A program made the translations under genes and the position numbers. From assembly GCA_029834535.1 (NCBI GenBank), contig JAQMWT010000362.1, positions 1-64,000 of the forward strand: DNA of 64,000 nt. Direction: 5' to 3'. Within the stretch, counting starts at the first letter, position 1. Each line of letters begins with the position of its first letter. The DNA comes from Chrysophaeum taylorii. Taxonomy: Eukaryota; Sar; Pelagophyceae; Pelagomonadales; Pelagomonadaceae. This document shows, piece after piece, positions 48,493 through 55,912 of this stretch. The notes beneath the pieces were generated by a model that worked only from the letters and a program-made list of their open reading frames with translations, did not search any database and was not told the origin of the DNA.

Positions 48493-49877
48493 ATATTGTT
48501 GACGTTTTGAGGTCGGGCCGGCCCCGGACCGAGCGGCACGCCAAGGCTTTGAGGGACGTTCGTTGGCGTCAGCGCTTCTCGGGCGAGCAGGAATACCTGC
48601 TCGACCTCGCCGGGGGGACGACCCTGGTGGTCCACCAAACAAATATCGAGGGGAGCACGGGCGGCGCGGTCTGGCCCGCGGCCCACGCCCTCGCACGCTA
48701 CATCCAACGGAACGCGAGACGCGTCGGCGACGTCGTCGACCTCGGGTGCGGCACGGGCGCGGCGGGCTTGGCGTGCGCGGCTCTCGGAGCCACGCGCGTC
48801 GTGCTGACGGATGTCGAGGAGGTGTTGTGGCTCGCGCGAAAAAATGCGGCGCAGATACCGGGGGTTGTGGTGGTGCCTTTCGACTGGTCCAAGGCGTCGA
48901 CGCGCGTCGACGCCTTGGCCTGCGACCTCGTCCTCGCGTCCGAGTGCGTCCTGCCGCAGCTCTACCCTCTCGAGCCCCTCGCCGACGCCCTCGCCGCCAT
49001 CCTCAAGCTCAGGGAGGGCTGCGTGGGCCTCGTCGCCTACGAAAAGCGCACCTACCCCGCCTTCGACCCGCGCGAGAGGTTCCGGTCGCTTCTCGCCGAC
49101 CGCGGCGTCTCCTTGACCGTCACGAATCGTGACGCCCACGATCCCGACTTCGCGGCCGACGATCTCGAAATCTGGGAGATTCGGGTTGGGGTGGAAACAC
49201 AAATTGGAGACGGGCTGCGGGTCTTGACCTGGGGACCGCCGGCTTGTCGATTCGAGCTCCGGAAGGCCGGAGAGACGCGGGCCTTCGACGTCCCGCATCA
49301 CCCGAGGGACGCGATCGGCGCCGCCTCGTGGCCGTCGGCGCTCGCGACGGCGCGATACTTTCTCCACCACTCTTCTTCTCGTCCTCCTCTCCGAGTCTTG
49401 GAGCTCGGCTCGGGCTGCGGCCTCGCCGCGACCGTCCTTTCCCACCTCGGCCACGACGTCCTCGCGACCGACCTCCCCGACGTCTGCGTCGTGCTTCGAC
49501 GCGCGACGCCCGTCTCCGTCGAGGTCGCGCCCCTCGCGTGGGGGGATTCAGACAGTTGCTACCCCTCCGACCTCGCGTCCCAACGCTTTGACCTCGTCCT
49601 CTGTTCGGACTGCGTCTACGACTCCACCGCCGTCACCCCCCTCCTATCCACGCTCGCGCACCTCTGGCAACTCCCCAATCCGCCAAGCGCCCTCTTTATC
49701 GCCAACGAACAACGCACCGCCCTCGACACCTTCCTCGCCACTTTTCGCAAGCATCCCCTCCTCCGCCACCTCCGCCTCCGCGCTCTCCCCGTCCCCGAAT
49801 CCTACTGGACCATCGACTGCGCCCCCCCCGACAGACAGCCCCCGCCTATCGCCCTCTTCGAGGCTAATAATAATTAG
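48489..49877 (+). CDS. Double methyltransferase (two METTL21/Methyltransf_16-type domains)
   Basis: 462 residues, ATG at 48489. Domain 1 (about 35-230): STGGAVWPAAHALARYI, the SAM-binding motif DVVDLGCGTGAAGLA, VVLTDVEE, then DLVLASECVLPQLYPLEP, the D/E-x-x-Y-like post-motif region of lysine methyltransferases. Domain 2 (about 255-460): GAASWPSALATARYFL, LRVLELGSGCGLAATVL, DVLATDLPDV, FDLVLCSDCVYDSTAV, and IANEQRT. Each domain alone is the size of a METTL21/EEF-KMT enzyme, so this is a tandem fusion; both keep the glycine-rich SAM loop. Likely substrates are lysines of cytosolic proteins (inference). The start codon overlaps the preceding stop. The long frame upstream of 48489 is a shadow. 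Confidence 0.88.
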   Translation: MNIVDVLRSGRPRTERHAKALRDVRWRQRFSGEQEYLLDLAGGTTLVVHQTNIEGSTGGAVWPAAHALARYIQRNARRVGDVVDLGCGTGAAGLACAALGATRVVLTDVEEVLWLARKNAAQIPGVVVVPFDWSKASTRVDALACDLVLASECVLPQLYPLEPLADALAAILKLREGCVGLVAYEKRTYPAFDPRERFRSLLADRGVSLTVTNRDAHDPDFAADDLEIWEIRVGVETQIGDGLRVLTWGPPACRFELRKAGETRAFDVPHHPRDAIGAASWPSALATARYFLHHSSSRPPLRVLELGSGCGLAATVLSHLGHDVLATDLPDVCVVLRRATPVSVEVAPLAWGDSDSCYPSDLASQRFDLVLCSDCVYDSTAVTPLLSTLAHLWQLPNPPSALFIANEQRTALDTFLATFRKHPLLRHLRLRALPVPESYWTIDCAPPDRQPPPIALFEANNN

Positions 49878-50004
49878 TGGCCATGGCATCATCATCGCGG
49901 GACGCTGGGAGCACCGCGTCACGCTGCTGCTGCTGCTGCTGCTCCTCCTCCGAAATCAGATGCTTCTTCTGCGGCGGGCGGCGGATGGTCCTTTCGACCC
50001 CTCT

Positions 50005-50241
50005 TCACGACGATCGTCGGCAACTCCATGTCGAACTGGTCGCGCCCTTCGCGATCAACAAACAACCGGGGGGCGGTCCCGAATAAATTTCATCCGCTCG
50101 ATCCCCGTCTTCTTCGGGTTCGGAAGTCGGCGATGGGCGCGCCGGGTGGTCTCCCGCCTCGCTTGCCGCCGGACGGTTTGTCTCGTCATCCCGAGCCGCG
50201 TCGCCGTCGCTCGCCACTCGACGCGGTTTATCGCGAGACAT
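50005..50241 (-). CDS. Possible small hydrophilic protein, exon structure uncertain
   Basis: ATG at 50239-50241. The first 52 residues (MSRDKPRRVASDGDAARDDE...) are charged and disordered-looking. The end of this frame (CLLIAKGATSSTW) looks wrong; a second frame from about 50060 downward reads QFDMELPTIVVKRGRKDHPP and then an Ala run. The two frames join in phase if 20 bp between a GT and an AG (GTTGTTTGTTGATCGCGAAG) are removed, which would be far too short for a normal intron, so a frameshift or a missed exon is likelier. The stretch 49878-50372 holds nothing else that I can support. Confidence 0.3.
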   Translation of the reverse strand: MSRDKPRRVASDGDAARDDETNRPAASEAGDHPARPSPTSEPEEDGDRADEIYSGPPPGCLLIAKGATSSTWSCRRSS

Positions 50242-50372
50242 ATTTATTTGAGAAAAACCGGAAGACGTCCGAAGCAGTCTTGCGTCCTATAGGTAATTTC
50301 TCTTTCCAGCATGTAAAAGAAAATGCAGAAGAACGCCGCGCTTGAAGCTTGAGGGTTTCCTGTAGGCTTCGC

Positions 50373-51004
50373 ATGCTTCGCGCCTCGCTCCGACGCGACG
50401 TCTTATCGGCGGGGCTCCTCGGACTCGTCTGCGACGTGAGGAAATAATAAATTCGCGTCGCAACTTGAAAGGGCGCGCAGGCCGTGTGCCAGCTGGCGAT
50501 CGATCGGCGACCGGCCAAGGACATGGACGTTCGGCGCGTCGCGGTACGTTTCTCCTTGCTTCGTGAGCCCGGCCGCAGGTGCTGACGTCCTTCAACGCGC
50601 TCTACGTCGGCGCCGTCCTCCACTACTTGTACCGCCTATTTCCTCCTCTTGTCGTCGCCGTCGGCCGCCGCCTAAACTCCCAGCGCCTACGCGACCCGTC
50701 GACGACCGTCCACGCATTTGGATGCTCGCTCGTCGACAACGTGCACTGCGGCACCATCTATATTCCGACCTACTTTGTCTATGTCGGCACCCTCGAGGGC
50801 AACATCGACGAGGCCGCGGCGACCCTTCGCCGCGAGTGGTGGCCCACCTACGCGTCCTGCACTCTCTTCTGGGTGCCCTACTCCTGGTGCAACTTCGCGC
50901 TCGCACCCCCATCTGCGAGGGTCCGCATCACGGCGGTCGGCAATTTTGTGTGGTCGATCTTCGTCGACTGGATCGCCCACCGAGGGCCCTTCCGCGCGAG
51001 CTGA
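50373..51004 (+). CDS. Mpv17/PMP22 family membrane protein
   Basis: Three exons, 50373-50435, 50481-50543 and 50579-51004; introns of 45 and 35 bp; 183 residues. Exons 1 and 2 supply LSAGLLGLVCD and AVCQLAIDRRPAKDMDVRRVA, the expected helix with (G)DxxxQ and DxxR; exon 3 begins VLTSFNALYVGAVLHYLYRLF and continues to FWVPYSWCNFAL, PPSARVRI and NFVWSIFVDWIAHRG, the W-x-x-x...N-F-x-x-x-P-x-x-R pattern of Mpv17/Sym1/PXMP2. Four membrane helices in the inner mitochondrial or peroxisomal membrane; proposed channel function in the family. Both junctions are phase 0. The start is the first ATG in frame. Convergent with the coiled-coil gene (42 bp apart). Confidence 0.88.
50544..50578 (+). other. 35-bp intron in the Mpv17-family gene
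   Basis: GTACGTTTC...GGCCGCAG. Retention would put a TGA in frame (AGG TGC TGA), while removal joins RRVA to VLTSFN as the family requires. Confidence 0.8.
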
Positions 51005-51046
51005 CGACCTAGCATACTTCCCTCGTCCCTCCGTCTATTTTATATT

Positions 51047-51709
51047 TTAGGTCGCGGCCTCGGGCATCGCGGCGACGGCGGCGGCTACCCCGGCGAGGGC
51101 CTTCCTCGCGTTGCTGAGGTCGGTGCTCTGGCGCTCGATGAGGGTGTCGGTATCCTCGACGTGCTGGTTGAAGGTAGCCTCGAGTTCGTCGAATTCGAGT
51201 TTCATTGCCTCGAGTTCCTTGGTCGTCGCCGCGAGCTCGCTTTGCAGCGAGACCGTCGCGTTGATCGTGCGCTCGTGCGCTCTGACCATGTAATCCGCGT
51301 AGGCCTCGCGGACCAGCTTGAGCTCGGCGCGCGTCGCGGCAAGCTCCTCGTCGGCGCGCCGCCGGACTCTCAGCTTTTCTTCGTGAGCCTCGCGGAGGTA
51401 TGCCCCGAAGGCGTCCTGGGTGGCCTTGAGGTCTTGGGCAATGGCCTTGTTTTTGGCCTCGAGGGAAGCCATCGAGGCGGCCGTCTGCTTGGCGTGACTG
51501 AGCCGCTCGTCGTGCGATCGCACGAGAAACTCTGAAAAGGCCGAGCGAACGGCAGCGAGGTCGCGTTTTGTTGCCTCGGCCTCGGCGCTCACGGTTTCCG
51601 AGAACGTCTCGGCGGCGGTCGCGCGCCGAGGCCCGGACGGCCTGTACGGGACAACAACAACAAAGCCCGAGCACGTGGCGATGGTGATCACCAAGCGATG
51701 ATGGATCAT
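51047..51709 (-). CDS. Coiled-coil protein with signal peptide and three internal repeats
   Basis: 220 residues, ATG at 51707-51709. The N-terminus (MIHHRLVITIATCSGFVVVV) is a signal peptide or anchor followed by Pro/Arg. The rest is a continuous helix with a repeat of about 47 residues: AFSEFLVRSHDERLSHAK, AFGAYLREAHEEKLRVRR, AYADYMVRAHERTINATV. Each repeat ends in a charged heptad stretch. Family not recognised. The signal-like start allows a plastid or secretory destination; the residue after VVVV is Pro-Tyr, so the plastid Phe signal is absent. Confidence 0.65.
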   Translation of the reverse strand: MIHHRLVITIATCSGFVVVVPYRPSGPRRATAAETFSETVSAEAEATKRDLAAVRSAFSEFLVRSHDERLSHAKQTAASMASLEAKNKAIAQDLKATQDAFGAYLREAHEEKLRVRRRADEELAATRAELKLVREAYADYMVRAHERTINATVSLQSELAATTKELEAMKLEFDELEATFNQHVEDTDTLIERQSTDLSNARKALAGVAAAVAAMPEAAT

Positions 51710-51848
51710 CTCAGCGGATACTAGAACCCTAATTGATCTTCTTCACAGTATCTGCGGTATATTTCTGACGCGACGGGGCGTGATTTGCCGAGTTAGAAGC
51801 GCACGTGCTCGTGACGGCGCCCTGCCGGCTCGCTTCTCCAGGGCCGTA

Positions 51849-52307
51849 ATGAACCACGGCGATCCGGACGACGTACTCGACGCGGAGGAGGCGGAGCGGC
51901 TCCACGAATTGGTCGCATCCGACGACGCAGTAGACGACGGGGGCGTCCAGCTTTGGCCGGAAGTTCACAAGCTCTATCTCAAGAACATCTAGCTTGTTTG
52001 GCCCAAGCTACACAACCGCAGGCGCGTTTCGGAGAGCATCATGCAGCACCGCCCACACCTCTTGCACTTTTTCATTCCTCTCTTCCAGGAGGTGCCCCTT
52101 TTACGGGATAAGTGGCGTAAGATCAACGCGTCGATCGAGGACGACATGAGGAGGACATGGCTACGCTCATGGAGCGGCCTGGGAGACGGGGTGTCATCGT
52201 CGTCGTGGCTGGTTGTTAGTTTGGCCCAGATCCGTGGGTTCGGGCACCTCCTCCTCCTCGATTTAATGCCCACTTCCGTCGGGTGCCAGCCAAACGGCCG
52301 GCCGTAG
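51849..52307 (+). pseudogene. Open frame broken by a single in-frame TAG
   Basis: From ATG 51849 the frame reads MNHGDPDDVLDAEEAERLHE to LWPEVHKLYLKNI, a TAG (51990-51992), then LVWPKLHNRRRVSESI, FFIPLFQEVPLLRDKW and RTWLRSWSG up to the stop at 52307. Both halves have coding-like composition. Either a pseudogene, a readthrough gene, or two short ORFs. It ends 2 bp before the stop of the minus-strand ORF at 52310. Confidence 0.35.
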
Positions 52308-52309
52308 AG

Positions 52310-52903
52310 TCAGCTGGCGTTCTCGTCGATGAGCTCGTCAATGGCCTGGCGCTCCTCGGGCCCAAGCGCGGCCCAGAGCAGCCATGCGATTCGGGGAGCG
52401 CCGAGGTGGAGTATGGTCAACCGGACTGATCGGGTGCGACGTAAAATGAATGAGTTGGGTAAACGATCAGCCACGTGACCTTCCCGAGGGCGACATCAAG
52501 GCGCTTGCGCTTCCGTTGCGGCGTCGGCGAACTCCTGGCCCTGGAGGTGTTGGTCGACCTCCTCCCTGCTCACAGCCCGCGCCAGCGTTCTGCTCGAGCG
52601 GTGGAAGAGCCCCGAGCCATCAGCGTATCGGAGAAAGAACTCGTGAAGCCAGTCGTGCTTCTCGCAGATCCGGTTTACGAGGCCAATGTCGACAACGATG
52701 ACAGCGGCCAATGTGAAGTGAGGGTCGTAGAAGTCCTCGTCGAGCGCCAACCAGCGCAACCTCGGGGCCAAGCGCCGGGTGCAGTTCGCGAGATCGTTGA
52801 CGTCGCGAAGTCCATAACGATCGGCTCCGGTCCAGGCGGCGCGTCCTTCACCGCAGCGGCCTCTTCGGCGGGCGGCGTCGATAACGTCGCTCATATCCTC
52901 CAT
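52310..52903 (-). pseudogene. Two-exon gene or pseudogene with one in-frame TGA
   Basis: From ATG 52901-52903 the minus frame reads MEDMSDVIDAARRRG, then CTRRLAPRLRWLALDEDFYD, AAVIVVDIGLVNRICEKHDW and VSREEVDQHLQGQEF, and meets a TGA at 52496-52498. Ignoring that stop, removing a GTCACG...CGATCAG intron of about 54 bp (acceptor at 52426) gives an in-phase continuation RLTILHLGAPRIAWLLWAAL, GPEERQAIDELIDENAS and a stop at 52310-52312. The good composition on both sides suggests a recent gene loss, a recoded stop, or an intron that I placed wrongly. Family not recognised. Confidence 0.4.
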
Positions 52904-53230
52904 TCGAAGCCTCTGAGAACCTACCTCTCGCGGACCGCGACGGGGCCTGGAGCAAGGGACCACGGAGCCACCCAGTGGTAGCGGGTGGCTGCGCTAGGAT
53001 GTGTTGTTGGCCGTCGGAAACGCCGGCTACCACTAGGTGGCTCCGAGCGAGGGCAGCTCCAGCGGCTTCGCCGCCGACAGCGTCTCTCGTCCAATGAAAA
53101 GACGGATATGAATGATACAAGATTTTGTGGACGGACGAAAGCTAAATATATCCATCGATGGTCACGGGTGGTGCCGACCAACGATAATAATAATTACCCG
53201 CGTTGGTTCATTTTCAAAAAGGCGCGCGCC

Positions 53231-53976
53231 ATGACAGGGAAGCGGCGCGTTCGGCGCAAGTGGACGCCGTGCACGCGGTGCGCGAGCAAGCACGGGATGC
53301 GGTTCGGGTACATCGAGAACCACGAGTTCAAATATGTCGCGTGCGACAAGTGCAAGACGGAGGACATGAAGGATCTCTCGAGGGTTTGCAAATGCTCGGG
53401 AAAAGACCTGCGCTACGGCGTTCCCGGCGAGGCCGCGACGCACTGCTTCGTCTGCAAGGCGCCGCACATGGTGAACCTCCGGCCCTCGAAAGGGCTCTGC
53501 GAGTGCGGGTCGCAGAAGATTCGCAGATACGGCAGGCCCGGCTCGAGCCGGACCAACTGCTTCGACTGCAAGGAGCCTGACATGGTGAACCTGAGCCTTT
53601 CCTCCAAGTCGCCCGCGTGGGGCGGGCAGTGCGACTGCGGCTCGCGCAAGCTGCGGCGGTTTGGCCCGCCGGGCGGCAAGCGGCTCCGGTGCATCGACTG
53701 CAAGACAGAAGGCATGGTCAACCTGACCCAGCGCCTCTGTTCGTGCGGCAGCGAGAGACAGCTCCGCTACGGGCTTGATGGGGGGACCGCCACGCACTGC
53801 AGCCTCTGCAAGCAGGACAACATGGTCGATTTGACCAAGCGGTCGCGGAAGCTTTGTGAGTGCGGGAGCGAGCGGCAGCTCCGGTACGGGCCTCCCGACG
53901 GGCTCCCCACGAAGTGCTCCAAGTGCCGCGACGAGACGATGGTCGACCTCACCAAGAAACGCCACCACGACGCGAT

Positions 53977-54007
<31 letters not shown>

Positions 54008-54148
54008 GCCCCGGAGCATGATGATGATGCTTATGATGATGATGATGATGAACCCTCCTCCTCCTCCGTGTCGGGGGGGCTCGTCATCAACGAGTTGTCG
54101 AACGTTCGTGGACCGTTGGAGGCGAGAAGCCGCAACGAAGTCGCCTAA
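53231..54148 (+). CDS. Cysteine-rich repeat protein resembling EsV-1-7
   Basis: 305 residues from ATG 53231 ([11 protein letters not shown]); the frame is open 80 codons further up, and an ATG at 53108 is an alternative. Six tandem modules of about 35-45 residues, of the form C-x-C-(G)-x-x-x-(L/I)-R-(Y/F)-G-x-P/D-G-x4-C-x-x-C-K-x3-M-V-(N/D)-L: for example [32 protein letters not shown] and [16 protein letters not shown]. The YG-x-x-G...C-x-x-(H)...GMV order is that of EsV-1-7 repeats from brown algae and other stramenopiles, but the first pair is C-x-C and the final His is Cys. Each module probably binds zinc. The C-tail has a Gly run and an Asp run. Role unknown; EsV-1-7 members include a developmental regulator. 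The PDAP1 gene starts 20 bp downstream. Confidence 0.8.
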
Positions 54149-54168
54149 ACACTGCTACTACGGGACGA

Positions 54169-54849
54169 ATGGGCCAGAAGAAAGGGGGTCGCGGGAGTCG
54201 CGGCGGGCGACGGCACTTCGTGACGTCTGCCGAGGACCTCGAGAAGCGTAACTCGAACATCGAGCAGTACCAGAAGTCGCGGCAGGCGCGACGCGATGAC
54301 GAGTCGTCGGGGTCGGAGGCCGAGGAGGAGGTGGGGGAGGAGGAGCGCGTGATGCAGATGGAGCGGCTGCGCGAGGAGGTCGGAGAACTGTCCGCGGAGC
54401 GCAAGCCCAAGGGTGTCGAGGGCGTGATCGAGGTGGCCAATCCGAATCTGGCGAGGAAGCAGCACAAGAAGGCGCGGGACATGGAAGAAGCGGCGCCCGA
54501 GCTGACGCGTCGCGAGCGCGAGGAACTCGAAAAGCAGCGCGCGGCCGAGGCCTACCGCAAGCGCCACGCTGAGGGCAAGACCGACGAATACAAGGCCGAC
54601 ATGGAACGGCTGCAGGCGGCGCGCAAGCGGCGCGAGGAGGAGGCCGCCGCGAGGGAGTCGGCGCCGACCGTCGACGCCAAGAGGGCCGAGGCGGCTGCTG
54701 CGGCGGACAACGACGACGACGACAAGCTCGATGCCCGCGCCGTCAAGGCCCTGAAGCCTGCGCAACTCAAGGAGCACCTCAAGGCGAGGGGCCTCTCGAC
54801 CCAGGGCCAGAAAAAGGACTTGGTCGCGCGCCTCATCGCCGCCCTCTAG
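54169..54849 (+). CDS. PDAP1: PDAP1 (PAP28) family protein with C-terminal SAP domain
   Basis: 226 residues, ATG at 54169. The N-terminus ([17 protein letters not shown]) and the block [60 protein letters not shown] are the 28-kDa heat- and acid-stable phosphoprotein family. An acidic segment after residue 40 is also typical. After an Asp run, the last 35 residues ([20 protein letters not shown] to [10 protein letters not shown]) form a SAP motif, known for DNA or RNA binding, which the animal proteins lack as far as I know. The function of the family is poorly defined. Start chosen because the N-terminus matches the family. Confidence 0.88.
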   Translation: MGQKKGGRGSRGGRRHFVTSAEDLEKRNSNIEQYQKSRQARRDDESSGSEAEEEVGEEERVMQMERLREEVGELSAERKPKGVEGVIEVANPNLARKQHKKARDMEEAAPELTRREREELEKQRAAEAYRKRHAEGKTDEYKADMERLQAARKRREEEAAARESAPTVDAKRAEAAAAADNDDDDKLDARAVKALKPAQLKEHLKARGLSTQGQKKDLVARLIAAL

Positions 54850-54873
54850 AAGAGAAGGAGGAGTACGGAACCA

Positions 54874-55857
54874 TCACACTAGGTTTTTTTTTTCTTTCTT
54901 TTCCTCGCGCCACCACCGCCCGACGCGGCGGGCGTGGGCCGCGCGCGCGCGGACGAGGGTCGGCATGTCGAGGGTGGCGGTTACGCCGCCTCGGCGAAAT
55001 GCTGCCGCGGCGTCGCGGCACGCACGGCTAAGGGTAATGGGCGACTCGAGCGAGGAAAAGTCGGCGTGGGCGCGGGCGTGGGTAACCCCCTCGGGCCGGA
55101 GGACGGCACGCGCGAGGAAGTCCAAGAAACCAACGAGCTCGTCTTCCAACGTCCCGCGGATTGGCTCGCGATCTTCGAGGTAGCGCGATAAGACGACGTA
55201 GAGGCGGTAGGACCCGAGGCCCCCCGAGTAGACCTCGTCGAGGTCCCGCTGTCGTAAAAGAATCTTACAAAACTTGGCGATTGGGCCGAAAAAGACCGGA
55301 CAGTCCAACGGCTTCTCGCGCTTGTTCGAGACGTCGAACTCGAGTCCCGACGCGTGCGTCGCCTTCACTATCGGCACGCGCGCCGCGACGAGCTCGACGT
55401 GCCGCACCCATTCGCACGCCTCCAGCCGCCGGGCGGCCTCCTTGAGCGGACACCTCACGCACAAATCGACGTCCGAGTCGTAAATTGCCGTCGCCCCCGT
55501 AGCCCTCGACCCGTAGGCTCGCGCGCTCCCCAGAACCCTCTCGACCCGCTTCTCGATGTCGGCCGCTGCGGCGCGCTCCGCCTCGTTCGGCCCGATCCAC
55601 TCCGCGAACGCCAGCAGGTCCCCGCGCCACTCTTCCGAGTCGTCGGAGGAGTTTTCTTCTTCTTCTTCTTCTTCTTCATTGGCCGTCGGGATTCCATCGC
55701 GCTGCAGTCGCGCGACGGCGCTCTCGATCGCCGCGGCCTCCTGGGGACTCACAACCCCTCGCAGCGCCTTGCTTCCCTTGCTCGCGAGCGCGAGCGCCAC
55801 CGGGTCCACGTACCCCAAAACCTCCTCGAGGGCAGCGGCAACGACTTCCTCATCCAT
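54874..55857 (-). CDS. TRF4/TENT4-like non-canonical poly(A) polymerase
   Basis: 327 residues, ATG at 55855-55857. The nucleotidyltransferase core shows YGSRATGATAIYDSDVDLCV (the GS...DxD catalytic box) and the third acid in LEFDVSNKRE. Downstream, GPIAKFCKILLRQRDLDEVY and SGGLGSYRLYVVLSRYL match the PAP-associated central domain of TRF4/PAPD5. A Glu run (NEEEEEEEENS) lies near residue 60. The N-terminal 40 residues (EVLGYVDPVALALASKGSKA) look like an F-box-style helix pair. Expected to add A tails to RNAs for decay or processing. The C-terminus ends early after RRVGRWWREEKKEKK, shorter than yeast TRF4. Confidence 0.85.
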   Translation of the reverse strand: MDEEVVAAALEEVLGYVDPVALALASKGSKALRGVVSPQEAAAIESAVARLQRDGIPTANEEEEEEEENSSDDSEEWRGDLLAFAEWIGPNEAERAAAADIEKRVERVLGSARAYGSRATGATAIYDSDVDLCVRCPLKEAARRLEACEWVRHVELVAARVPIVKATHASGLEFDVSNKREKPLDCPVFFGPIAKFCKILLRQRDLDEVYSGGLGSYRLYVVLSRYLEDREPIRGTLEDELVGFLDFLARAVLRPEGVTHARAHADFSSLESPITLSRACRDAAAAFRRGGVTATLDMPTLVRARAAHARRVGRWWREEKKEKKNLV

Positions 55858-55912
55858 CAAATTAACAACCTTGCTTTGAACTTTACTGTGTGAACTAACA
55901 CGTTAAACTCTG

